Assembly (NCBI GenBank): GCA_964397755.1
Contig: CAYNJY010000002.1
Span: forward strand, 17,486-81,485
Direction of reading: 5' to 3'
Source of the DNA: CAYNJY01 sp964397755
Lineage (GTDB): Bacteria > Patescibacteriota > Microgenomatia > UBA10105 > UBA927
DNA length: 64,000 nt
In this document: positions 1 to 6,993 of the stretch, piece after piece
How positions within the stretch are numbered: position 1 is the stretch's first letter
Layout: the number at the start of each line of letters is the position of its first letter
Made by a program: the position numbers and the translations under genes
Notes under the pieces: model-generated
The model's input: the letters and a program-made list of their open reading frames with translations, nothing else
The model's database searches: none
Told to the model about the DNA's origin: nothing

Positions 1-648
1 AGAAAGGAACTGAAAAAGGCTACATACGCCGCCTGCGCCGGTTGTGAGGCAACGGTTTCTATTCTGACACTCTATCCGTTGGTGAAACATCGGCTTATCG
101 AGGTTGATCGGATCATCGTCGACGCAAAAATGAGCAGTTCCCAGGGCGGAAATACGCCGAGCCTTGCATCACACCACCCGGAACGCCACGGAGTCGTCCG
201 GTCATACAAACCCACGGACCACCGCCATAGCGCCGAGATAGAACAGGAATTGTCCGTTTATGATGATCATATCCGTGTGTCTGTTTCGGCGACGACCATA
301 GAAATGGTGCGGGGGCTTCTCGTCACTATCCATGTAGTGCCCAAGGGCGATGTCACCGAGAAAGATGTATGGACAGCGTACAGAACGGAATATCAGAACG
401 AGCCATTTATACGAATCGTGAAAGAACGGGAGGGAATCTACCGTTACCCTGAGCCAAAGCTCCTTATCGGTACAAATTACTGCGATATAGGATTTGCCTT
501 GAGCAAGCGGGAGAACCGGCTGGTGGCCATAGGCGCCATAGACAACCTTGGGAAAGGAACCGCCGGTCAGGGTGTCCAAGCGATGAATATCATGCTCGGT
601 TTTGACGAACGGGCCGGACTGTCGTTCCCCGGCATACATCCGGTGTGA
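1..648 (+). CDS. lysY: LysY/ArgC-type [LysW]-amino-acid phosphate reductase, 5' truncated by the window edge
   Basis: NADPH-dependent reduction of a LysW-bound acyl phosphate (aminoadipyl or glutamyl phosphate) to the semialdehyde. The frame is open from base 1 and no start codon is present, so the N-terminal NADP-binding half lies off the window. The visible part opens with AACAGCEAT, which fits the catalytic-cysteine motif of the ArgC/LysY family (GCxxT), and later has GKGTAGQGVQAMN, the conserved C-terminal helix of the family. The stop is 4 bases before lysZ, so the two are co-transcribed. The family call rests on these motifs and on the lysZ and lysJ neighbours; whether the substrate is the lysine or arginine intermediate cannot be read from this piece. 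An ATG at 79 lies inside the domain and is not the real start. Confidence 0.85.
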   Translation, partial: RKELKKATYAACAGCEATVSILTLYPLVKHRLIEVDRIIVDAKMSSSQGGNTPSLASHHPERHGVVRSYKPTDHRHSAEIEQELSVYDDHIRVSVSATTIEMVRGLLVTIHVVPKGDVTEKDVWTAYRTEYQNEPFIRIVKEREGIYRYPEPKLLIGTNYCDIGFALSKRENRLVAIGAIDNLGKGTAGQGVQAMNIMLGFDERAGLSFPGIHPV

Positions 649-652
649 AGCT

Positions 653-1447
653 ATGATTATTCTAAAAGTCGGTGGGGGTAAAGCTATGAACTGGGAATAT
701 ATAGCGGAAGATGTCAACGCCTTGCAAGAGGATGTGATCATCGTGCATGGAGCCAACGCATATGCCTCAGAGATAGCAGAAAAACTCGGGGTTAAAGAAA
801 CAGTTATCATGTCTCCTTCCGGACACACCAGTCGATACACGGATAAGGAAGCCATGGATGTTTTGACCATGACGTATGCCGGATTGGTAAACAAGACGAT
901 CGTTTCTGTCTTAAGGAGACACAAGATCAATGCGGTTGGCCTCTGCGGAGCAGACGGCGGGGTTTGGATGGGGAAGAGGAAGCACGCCATTTTATCCCAG
1001 GAAAACGGAAAGGTGAAAGTTATCCGTGATTCTCTGACCGGTAACGTCGAGTCAGTGAATAGGAGTCTTATCATGCTTCTTGTCGATCACAAATATACAC
1101 CGGTGCTCACGATACCGGCGATCACGCGGGAAGGGGAGCTTATCAACGTAGACAACGATCGGGCGGTTGCCGTTATGGCCCGGGATTTAGCGGTCAAGAA
1201 GATCGTCATGTTGTTTGAGGCGCCGGGATTACTGCGCGACAGGAGCGACGAATCGACGAAAGTTGCACATATCAGGAAAGATGAGATCGATATGTATATC
1301 CATAAGGTAGAGGGAAGGATGCGCAAAAAGCTCCTCGGTATCAAAGAAGCATTTTTGTTCGGGGTGACCGACGTGTATTTGGGCGACGGCAGGATCGCGC
1401 ATCCGATCGCGAGTGCTTTGTCCGGTGCCGGAACGGTTATCCAATAA
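653..1447 (+). CDS. lysZ: [LysW]-aminoadipate/glutamate kinase (LysZ, ArgB family)
   Basis: Phosphorylates the side-chain carboxylate of the amino acid held on the carrier protein LysW. The 264-residue product starts MIILKVGGGKAMN, the amino-acid-kinase glycine loop. It then has VHGANAYASEIAEKLG, SPSGHTSRYTDKEAMDV and GLVNK, all resembling LysZ of Thermus and archaea more than ordinary N-acetylglutamate kinase; the C-terminus GRMRKKLLGIKEA and SGAGTVI also fit. I chose the ATG at 653 because it gives the family N-terminus; a longer open frame from 602 only overlaps lysY. It sits 4 nt after lysY and 3 nt before lysJ in one operon. LysW and LysX are probably upstream of the window. Lysine versus arginine role is undecided. 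Confidence 0.88.
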   Translation: MIILKVGGGKAMNWEYIAEDVNALQEDVIIVHGANAYASEIAEKLGVKETVIMSPSGHTSRYTDKEAMDVLTMTYAGLVNKTIVSVLRRHKINAVGLCGADGGVWMGKRKHAILSQENGKVKVIRDSLTGNVESVNRSLIMLLVDHKYTPVLTIPAITREGELINVDNDRAVAVMARDLAVKKIVMLFEAPGLLRDRSDESTKVAHIRKDEIDMYIHKVEGRMRKKLLGIKEAFLFGVTDVYLGDGRIAHPIASALSGAGTVIQ

Positions 1448-1450
1448 ATT

Positions 1451-2611
1451 ATGAGTGCTTCATCGCCAAAAAATTATTTTGTTGCCTCTTACCCGGATCG
1501 GGGTGTCGCGTTTGCCGGTGGCGAGGGCATGTATCTTACGGAAAAGAGAGGCACCAAGTACTTGGATTTCGGCAGCAACTACGGCGTGAGTATATTCGGG
1601 TATAACCACCCGAGAATTACTCGGGCCCTCTCTGACCAGTTGCATCGGCTCGTGAGCCTGCACGGTTCGTTTGGAAACGATGTACGGCAAGAGGCAGCCA
1701 GACGCTTGGTCGAGCGTTGCGGCGGAAAGATTTCCAAGGTGTTTTTTTCTAATTCCGGGTCTGAGGCCATGGAAGCGGCGCTGAAGTTTACTAAACTTTT
1801 CACCGGTACCTCACGCTTTGTTGCTTTCCGAAATAGCTATCACGGCAAAACGCTCGGTTCCCTTTCCGCCACATCAGGTGAAAAATATCGTCAGGCATTT
1901 GAGCCTCTCTTGTGGCACTTTACTCATGTCCAGCTTGGTGACAAAAAAAGCCTGGAAGAAGCTGTAAAGGGAGAGATCGCCGCGATCATTTTAGAACCAG
2001 TACAGGGAGAAGGAGGCCTCTACGCCGCGCCGGCAGGGTACCTGGAATATCTTCAGGCATTGTGTAGCGAAAGAAACATCCTATTGATTGTTGATGAGAT
2101 ACAATGCGGCACAGGGAGAACCGGCACGTTTTTGGCAAGCCAGCTGTATGGGCTGGCGCCGGACATCATGTGCCTCGGCAAGGGTATAGCAGGAGGGGTC
2201 CCTGTAGGAGTAACATTGGTGAGCGAATCTGTGGCAGAACGTATTCCTGTTCACGTGCATACCTCCACGTTCGGTGGTAATCCCTTAGCGTGTGCAGGCA
2301 TCGTCGCCGTGCTTAAAGAGTTTGAAGATGGTGCGTTACTCAAGCACGTTGGCGATATGGGTGCATATTTTCTCCGGCAACTGAAGACCCTGACTCATCC
2401 GAGCATTGTTGACGTACGCGGCGTTGGTCTGATGCTCGGAATAGAACTGCGTGAGAATGTCACGCCAGTTTTAAAAGCGCTCCAGGATCGTCGCATTATT
2501 GCCATTCCCGCCGGGTCGCATATCGTTCGCTTCCTTCCGCCGTATATCGTCACTAAACAAGATATAGATACGGTTACGGCAGCACTCAAAAACATATTTC
2601 AACAGTTGTAA
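1451..2611 (+). CDS. lysJ: Class III PLP aminotransferase, [LysW]-lysine/ornithine aminotransferase
   Basis: Transfers an amino group from glutamate to the carrier-bound semialdehyde made by LysY, giving LysW-lysine or LysW-ornithine. The 386-residue protein has the class III (ArgD-like) pattern: FFSNSGSEAMEAALK near residue 100, LLIVDEIQCGTGRTG with the PLP-binding aspartate, and CLGKGIAGGVPVG carrying the PLP lysine, followed by HTSTFGGNPLACA. Length matches ArgD/LysJ. It starts 3 nt after lysZ, so the LysW-pathway assignment rests mainly on context; alone it could be called acetylornithine aminotransferase. Confidence 0.88.
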   Translation: MSASSPKNYFVASYPDRGVAFAGGEGMYLTEKRGTKYLDFGSNYGVSIFGYNHPRITRALSDQLHRLVSLHGSFGNDVRQEAARRLVERCGGKISKVFFSNSGSEAMEAALKFTKLFTGTSRFVAFRNSYHGKTLGSLSATSGEKYRQAFEPLLWHFTHVQLGDKKSLEEAVKGEIAAIILEPVQGEGGLYAAPAGYLEYLQALCSERNILLIVDEIQCGTGRTGTFLASQLYGLAPDIMCLGKGIAGGVPVGVTLVSESVAERIPVHVHTSTFGGNPLACAGIVAVLKEFEDGALLKHVGDMGAYFLRQLKTLTHPSIVDVRGVGLMLGIELRENVTPVLKALQDRRIIAIPAGSHIVRFLPPYIVTKQDIDTVTAALKNIFQQL

Positions 2612-2621
2612 TAACGCCACT

Positions 2622-3284
2622 ATGTGTAGGTTTCTCCTCGTTCGATCCAAAAAAAGGCTGTACCCAGGGACATTGCTCCAGGCATTCGCCGGGATGTGTC
2701 AGAAAAGTCACGCGCCGGATGGAGATTGGCAGGGCGACGGGTGGGGTGTGGCGTGGAAAGAAGGTGATCATTGGCAGCTTATGAAATCTCTCGCGCCGAT
2801 ATGGGAGGAAGAGGATCGTTTTTCCTCTATCGGACAATCACATATTTTTGTAGCTCACGCCAGAAGCGCAGGCTTTCCACAGCATAAGGGAGTTCTTGCG
2901 TATAACCAACCCTATATTCATAACGAGCTCGCGTATGTATTTAACGGCATGATGCGAGGGGTCGCATTGTCGATAAACGTGCCGGGGAATATCGGCGCCC
3001 AAAAAATATTCTCCTTAATCGTCAATGCCGCAAGCAGAAATAGGCCGGACGAATCTTTGTCCTACGTGCGGGATTTACTGCGAAGACATACAAAAAAGAC
3101 TGAAGGGATGAATATAGGTCTCGTCCTGGGGGATACGCTGTATGCGCTTTGTGATTATGAGAACAATCCTGACTATTTCAGTCTTCGTTACTATGCAGAT
3201 GAGAAGTTCACCCTGATTTGTTCAGAGCCAATCGGCGCTTATGAGTGGAGAATTATGGGTAAAGGTGAAATACTTACATTCTAA
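2622..3284 (+). CDS. Class II glutamine amidotransferase domain protein (Ntn hydrolase, YafJ/Dug3-like)
   Basis: The 220-residue protein begins Met-Cys (MCRFLLVRS), so removal of Met exposes the N-terminal cysteine nucleophile of class II glutamine amidotransferases. GDGWGVAWKEG, FVAHARSAG and AYVFNGMM are typical of the stand-alone YafJ/Dug3-like branch, enzymes acting on gamma-glutamyl amide bonds. No synthetase or sugar-isomerase domain is attached. It begins 10 nt after lysJ and is probably in the same operon. Because LysW holds its cargo through a gamma-glutamyl linkage, this enzyme might free the product amino acid from LysW (inference). Otherwise its substrate is unknown. Confidence 0.75.
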   Translation: MCRFLLVRSKKRLYPGTLLQAFAGMCQKSHAPDGDWQGDGWGVAWKEGDHWQLMKSLAPIWEEEDRFSSIGQSHIFVAHARSAGFPQHKGVLAYNQPYIHNELAYVFNGMMRGVALSINVPGNIGAQKIFSLIVNAASRNRPDESLSYVRDLLRRHTKKTEGMNIGLVLGDTLYALCDYENNPDYFSLRYYADEKFTLICSEPIGAYEWRIMGKGEILTF

Positions 3285-3308
3285 ATACCTAAAGAGGGTT
3301 AGTTTAGT

Positions 3309-3314
3309 TATAAT
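3309..3314 (+). promoter_or_regulatory. -10 box of lysS, leaderless arrangement
   Basis: A perfect TATAAT ends 8 nt before the lysS ATG. Transcription would then start at or next to the start codon, and no ribosome binding site is present. No good -35 is visible. Confidence 0.6.
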
Positions 3315-3322
3315 GGGACTAT

Positions 3323-4774
3323 ATGGTAACCATCGATGAGTTGAAAAAAACACGTTTGGAAAAACTGGAAGCCCTTAAAAAACGTGGAGTTGATCCGTAT
3401 CCAGGTAAAGCTTTACGCAAGCAAACCATCAAAGAGGCGCGTAGCAGTAGGGGAGAGGTTTCCGTGGCCGGTCGGGTGGTGGGGCTCCGCGGGCACGGGA
3501 AGATCGTGTTTACGGATTTGACGGATGAGACAGGGAAAATCCAGTTGGTTTTTAAGGCCGACAGCCTTGATCAAAAGATATATAGCTTCCTTGAGTTCAT
3601 CGACATCGGTGACTTTCTGGACGTCCAAGGGGAGGTCGGCAAAACGCAAGCCGGCGAGGTGTCGGTTTTTGCGAAAAACTTCCAGATTATCACAAAGGCC
3701 CTTCGCCCCCTGCCTGACCAGTGGTCAGGTTTCAAAGATGTCGAAGAGCGCTACCGGCAACGCTACGTGGATCTCCTGATGAACCCTGACGTGCGGGAGA
3801 TTTTCGTCAAGCGAGCCAACGTGATTCGGTTTTTACAAGAGTATCTTTACAAAGAAGGGTTCATGGAGGTGGAGACACCGGTTTTACAGTCTATTTACGG
3901 CGGAGCCGCGGCTAAGCCATTCACCACCCACCATAATGCTTTGGACATCGATTTTTACCTGCGCATTTCCGATGAGTTGTACTTAAAACGATTGATCATT
4001 GGAGGATTTGAAAAAGTGTACGAAATCGGCAAAGACTTTCGCAACGAAGGCGTCGATCGGAATCACAACCCGGAGTTTACGATGCTTGAGTTTTACTGGG
4101 CGTATGCCGATTACGAGAAGCTCATGGAGTTTACCGAGGGTATGTTTGCGGCGCTCCTTACGGCAGTGCATGGCTCTCTGGTCCTGGAATATCAAGGAAA
4201 GCAGCTTGATTTTACCCCGCCCTGGCCGCGGGTAACCTATAGGCAAGCGCTCCTGAAGCACACGGGTATAGATATTGATGAGGCCGATACCGCAGAAAAA
4301 CTAAAAAAATTCGTCAAAGAGGAGGGGATCGCTTTTGATGAGAAGAGAACCGTTGGTTACGGGGCGCTCCTTGATGCGCTGTATAAACAAACGACGCGAG
4401 CACACCTTGCAGGCCCACTTTTTCTTACCGAGCGGCCGACAGCCTTTGTCTCGCTGGCTAAACGATTGTCGACTGATCCGCGGAAAACTGCATCCTTTCA
4501 GCTTTTGGTTGCCGGCGAGGAACTGATTAATGCGTACAACGAACTTAACGATCCGCAAGATCAGGCTGACCGCTGGCGGGCGTCCGAGAAACTTGGGAAA
4601 AAGGGGCAAAGGGAGCATGAGGCCTTTGATAAAGACTATATCCGGGCGCTTGAATACGGTATGCCGCCGACTGCCGGATGGGGACTGGGGATAGATAGGC
4701 TAGTCGCTATCTTGACCAATCAACGCTCCATTAAAGACGTCATCCTGTTTTCTACGCTTCGACCTGAGAAATAA
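3323..4774 (+). CDS. lysS: Lysyl-tRNA synthetase, class II
   Basis: Charges tRNA-Lys. The 483-residue protein has an N-terminal OB-fold anticodon-binding domain (VAGRVVGLRGHGKIVFTDL, about residues 50-68), then the class II core: motif 1 around VETPVLQSIYGGAAAKPF, motif 2 at FRNEGVDRNHNPEFTMLEFY, and motif 3 at GWGLGIDRLVAILTN near the C-terminus. Length is usual for bacterial LysS. It follows the lysine-type biosynthesis genes but has its own -10 box directly before the ATG, so it is likely transcribed separately as a leaderless message. Confidence 0.96.
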   Translation: MVTIDELKKTRLEKLEALKKRGVDPYPGKALRKQTIKEARSSRGEVSVAGRVVGLRGHGKIVFTDLTDETGKIQLVFKADSLDQKIYSFLEFIDIGDFLDVQGEVGKTQAGEVSVFAKNFQIITKALRPLPDQWSGFKDVEERYRQRYVDLLMNPDVREIFVKRANVIRFLQEYLYKEGFMEVETPVLQSIYGGAAAKPFTTHHNALDIDFYLRISDELYLKRLIIGGFEKVYEIGKDFRNEGVDRNHNPEFTMLEFYWAYADYEKLMEFTEGMFAALLTAVHGSLVLEYQGKQLDFTPPWPRVTYRQALLKHTGIDIDEADTAEKLKKFVKEEGIAFDEKRTVGYGALLDALYKQTTRAHLAGPLFLTERPTAFVSLAKRLSTDPRKTASFQLLVAGEELINAYNELNDPQDQADRWRASEKLGKKGQREHEAFDKDYIRALEYGMPPTAGWGLGIDRLVAILTNQRSIKDVILFSTLRPEK

Positions 4775-4794
4775 CCGCGATACCAATATACCTA

Positions 4795-4814
4795 CCTGCC
4801 TGCCGGTAGGCAGG
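4795..4814. repeat. 20-bp GC-rich palindrome (CCTGCCTG / TAGGCAGG arms)
   Basis: Arms 4795-4802 and 4807-4814 pair around a CCGG core with a single G-T mismatch. It lies between the lysS stop and the HD-domain gene. No T-run follows, so it is not a classical terminator. It resembles short dispersed palindromes I associate with CPR genomes, but copy number cannot be judged here. Confidence 0.6.
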
Positions 4815-4830
4815 CGAATGTAGACAAGTT

Positions 4831-5397
4831 ATGGATAGACAAGAAGCGTATCAACTGGTTACCTCGTGGACGAAGAACCCAAACCTCGTCAAACATATGC
4901 TCGCGGTTGAGGCGATCATGCGGGTGCTCGCTCGGCACTTCGAGGAAGATGAGGAAGTATGGGGGATGGCTGGGCTTCTTCATGATGCGGATTACGAGAT
5001 GTTTAAGGATATTGATCCCAAGAAGCATCCTTCAAGGGTTTTTGAAGAACTAGAGAAGCGCCAAGCTGATCCACGAATAATTCAAGCCATCCGAGCCCAC
5101 GCCTGGGGATGGCGAGACGATTTGCCACAGCCGCAAACGAAGATGGAGTGGTCGCTTTACTGCTGCGATGACCTTTCGGGCTTCATCATCGCTTGTGCCC
5201 TAGTGCGGCCTGACCGGAAACTTGCCTCGTTGACTGTTGAGTCTATTCGCAAGAAATGGCCACAGAAGTCCTTTGCTGCGGGTGTGAAACGGGAACAGGT
5301 CGAGTTGTGTCAAGAGAAATTAGCCATACCACTGTCTGAGTTTACAGAGCTCACGCTGGCAGCTATGCAGAGCATCCACGAAGGACTCGGTCTGTAA
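4831..5397 (+). CDS. HD-domain metal-dependent phosphohydrolase
   Basis: Predicted soluble HD-superfamily hydrolase of 188 aa. The metal ligands appear in order: H in LVKHMLAVE, the HD pair in AGLLHDADYE, H in IRAHAWGW, and D in CCDDLSGFI, which is typical of the compact bacterial HD proteins that hydrolyse phosphomonoesters or nucleotides. Substrate is unknown. It is preceded by the palindrome at 4795-4814 and followed by the rdgB-like pyrophosphatase, so a nucleotide-related role is possible but not shown. Confidence 0.8.
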   Translation: MDRQEAYQLVTSWTKNPNLVKHMLAVEAIMRVLARHFEEDEEVWGMAGLLHDADYEMFKDIDPKKHPSRVFEELEKRQADPRIIQAIRAHAWGWRDDLPQPQTKMEWSLYCCDDLSGFIIACALVRPDRKLASLTVESIRKKWPQKSFAAGVKREQVELCQEKLAIPLSEFTELTLAAMQSIHEGLGL

Positions 5398-5402
5398 TTT
5401 CA

Positions 5403-5423
5403 TGATATCATGTTCTAGAACAT
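5403..5423 (+). promoter_or_regulatory. Extended -10 and TTCTAGAA-centred palindromic operator before rdgB
   Basis: TGATATCAT (5403-5411) looks like an extended -10. It overlaps the perfect 14-bp palindrome ATGTTCTAGAACAT (5410-5423), which ends 10 nt before the rdgB ATG. A repressor bound there would cover the transcription start. The same core recurs at 13618-13645. Confidence 0.5.
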
Positions 5424-5433
5424 CGAAACATAA

Positions 5434-6054
5434 ATGCACAAACTTCTTATTGCAACAACAAATCCCGGGAAATTAGCAGAGATTAAAAGATTTTTGTCTG
5501 ATCTGGCCCTGGAGCTCGTTAGCCTTAAGGATGTAGGCATTACTGAAAGAGTCAAGGAGATAGGAAAGACGTTTGAGGAGAACGCTGTCCTTAAGGCAAA
5601 ATTCTATGCTGAAAAATCGGGTCTCCCTACGCTGGCTGATGATGGTGGATTTGAGGTTGATGCCCTTGGCGGTGAGCCGGGAGTCAAATCGCATCGCTGG
5701 ATTCACGGCGATCGCGAAGACGAGGATGAGGAGCTTATACGGTACACATTTCAGAAAATGAAGGGTTTACCCCGAGCGAAACGAGGTGCCCAATTGCGGT
5801 TGGTGCTTGCACTCATACTACCTGATGGATCGATCCATACTGTGACCGATGCGGCGCGAGGTGTGATCCCTCTCAAGCCTTCTAACGAGCGCGTTCCCGG
5901 TTTTCCGTATCGGTCCATTTTGTATCTTCCCGATATAGGAAAGTTCTACAATCACGATTTGTTAACTGACGAAGAAACAGAGAAGTATAATCACCGCAAA
6001 CGGGCACTTGATGCATTAAAACCTATACTGCGAAAGTATTTGACATCAGAATGA
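5434..6054 (+). CDS. rdgB: RdgB/HAM1-type XTP/dITP pyrophosphatase
   Basis: Housecleaning enzyme that hydrolyses non-canonical purine nucleoside triphosphates (ITP, XTP, dITP) to monophosphates. The 206-aa product starts IATTNPGKLAEIKRFL (family TxNxxK phosphate-binding motif), then TFEENAVLKAKFYAEKSG and LADDGGFEVDALGGEPGV, where DDGGFEV replaces the usual DDSGLEV. A basic HRKRALDAL lies at the C-terminus. Length fits the family. The operator-like palindrome just upstream suggests regulated expression. The last bases of the gene contain the -35 of the next transcription unit. Confidence 0.9.
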   Translation: MHKLLIATTNPGKLAEIKRFLSDLALELVSLKDVGITERVKEIGKTFEENAVLKAKFYAEKSGLPTLADDGGFEVDALGGEPGVKSHRWIHGDREDEDEELIRYTFQKMKGLPRAKRGAQLRLVLALILPDGSIHTVTDAARGVIPLKPSNERVPGFPYRSILYLPDIGKFYNHDLLTDEETEKYNHRKRALDALKPILRKYLTSE

Positions 6055-6068
6055 TGCATACGTATAAT
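6040..6068 (+). promoter_or_regulatory. Consensus sigma-70 promoter for the T-box/serS transcription unit
   Basis: TTGACA at 6040-6045 and TATAAT at 6063-6068, separated by exactly 17 bp: a perfect consensus. The -35 lies inside the 3' end of rdgB. Transcription should start near 6075 and run into the T-box leader. Confidence 0.85.
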
Positions 6069-6123
6069 ACGTTTATTAACAACGTATAAAAGCGTTTACA
6101 TACCGAACTTTCCCTCGGTAGAG

Positions 6124-6157
6124 TCCTTCGACAAGCTCAGGATGAACTGCTTGAAGG
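6124..6157. repeat. Hairpin-forming element inside the T-box leader
   Basis: CCTTC-gac-AAGC near 6125 pairs with GCTTGAAGG ending at 6157 (9 bp plus a bulge) around TCAGGATGAACT. The sequence resembles a dispersed element (CCTTCGACAAGCTCAGGATG) that I recall from many bacterial genomes. Whether it is part of T-box stem I or an insertion is unclear. Confidence 0.45.
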
Positions 6158-6305
6158 CACGCAGCTTTCCGGAAGTACTACAACAGGAGTATATAAGGAA
6201 AGACGGGATTTCCCGTTATAGAAAAAGAGTTATGTCGCTATTGACGCGGAGTAACTCATGAGGTTAAGCAGGTGACTGCGTAGCAAAGAAAAGTGGCACC
6301 ACGAG

Positions 6306-6342
6306 AACACCTCGTCTTTTCATAAAAAGGAGGTGTTTTTTT
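6306..6342 (+). terminator. T-box-controlled intrinsic terminator that also holds the ribosome binding site
   Basis: AACACCTC (6306-6313) pairs with GAGGTGTT (6330-6337), with an inner CTTTT/AAAAG stem and a 7-T run to 6342. Its 5' arm overlaps the antiterminator (CTCGT), so the two folds exclude each other. The 3' arm contains AAGGAGG (6327-6333), the Shine-Dalgarno of the GTG start at 6343, so the terminator fold would also mask the ribosome site. Confidence 0.85.
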
Positions 6343-6978
6343 GTGGGAAAAATGTATCTTGCCAGACACGCGGAGTCAGTCGCCAACACGCAAGGTATGT
6401 ATCAAGGGCAGACGTACGATACTGGTTTATCAAAGCTTGGTTTGCAACAAGCGCAATCGCTTGGCCGTCGCTTTCATGGCCTTCACCTTGATCAGGTCGT
6501 GACCTCGCCGCTTTGGCGTACGCGGTTGACTGCGGCAGTCGTAGCAAGAGGGAAGAATATTCCACTTGTGGTAGATAGTCGGATCAGCGAAACAAACCAC
6601 GGAGCGTGGGAGGGATTGCGGAAAACTTCGGTAGCGGCCCGCTGGCCGAGGTTATATCGGCAATGGCTACGGTTACCATCGACGGTTCATTTTCCCGGCG
6701 GTGAGGCGTTTAGAGAGACGCGCGCACGAGTGCTTGAGTGGTGGAAATGTGCATTGCGCTATCCTGGCACCCAGCTAGTGGTTACTCATGACAACATTTT
6801 GCGGATCATTGTTGCCCAAGTTTTGGGGTTACCGCTTGATAACATCTGGCAATTCCATGTGTATCCGACCGCGATCACCACAGTTGCCGTTACAGGTGGT
6901 AAACCCACTATTAGAACTCTGAACGACACTAGGCATGTAGAGGAGTGCGACCAGCGCCTTGCAAAGCACGCGCTTTAG
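6343..6978 (+). CDS. Histidine phosphatase (phosphoglycerate mutase-like) family protein
   Basis: Cytosolic phosphatase of the RHG superfamily, 211 aa. The phosphohistidine motif is LARHAESVANTQG (R and H present, Ala in place of Gly), the distal pair is in VTHDNILRIIV, and TSPLWRTRLTAA carries the second arginine. Substrate unknown. The GTG at 6343 is the likely start because AAGGAGG lies 9 nt upstream; ATG at 6352 is the alternative. It is the first gene after the T-box terminator and is followed 15 nt later by serS, so it should be induced by uncharged tRNA together with serS. Confidence 0.82.
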   Translation: MGKMYLARHAESVANTQGMYQGQTYDTGLSKLGLQQAQSLGRRFHGLHLDQVVTSPLWRTRLTAAVVARGKNIPLVVDSRISETNHGAWEGLRKTSVAARWPRLYRQWLRLPSTVHFPGGEAFRETRARVLEWWKCALRYPGTQLVVTHDNILRIIVAQVLGLPLDNIWQFHVYPTAITTVAVTGGKPTIRTLNDTRHVEECDQRLAKHAL

Positions 6979-6993
6979 ACGTATTCTAAACGT

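Larger units (their letters stand above)
6075..6342 (+). promoter_or_regulatory. T-box riboswitch leader upstream of the histidine phosphatase-serS genes
   Basis: The antiterminator is canonical: AAAAG (6289-6293) pairs with CTTTT (6316-6320) and ACGAG (6301-6305) with CTCGT (6311-6315), leaving the 7-nt bulge TGGCACC (6294-6300), the T-box sequence that pairs with the tRNA acceptor end. A small hairpin GCAG-gtga-CTGC (6268-6279) just upstream could be stem III. The variable base of TGGN is C, which fits a tRNA with discriminator G73, as bacterial tRNA-Ser has. A competing terminator follows. I could not assign stem I or the specifier codon with confidence; a hairpin from CTTTCC (about 6170) to GGAAAG and another from GAGTTA to TAACTC (about 6227-6257) are candidates. 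Serine specificity is inferred mainly from serS downstream. Confidence 0.82.

Noticed and set aside
202..1074. 290-codon open frame on the minus strand over lysY and lysZ
   Set aside because: Both lysY and lysZ show strong family motifs on the plus strand; the minus-strand translation has no recognisable domain.
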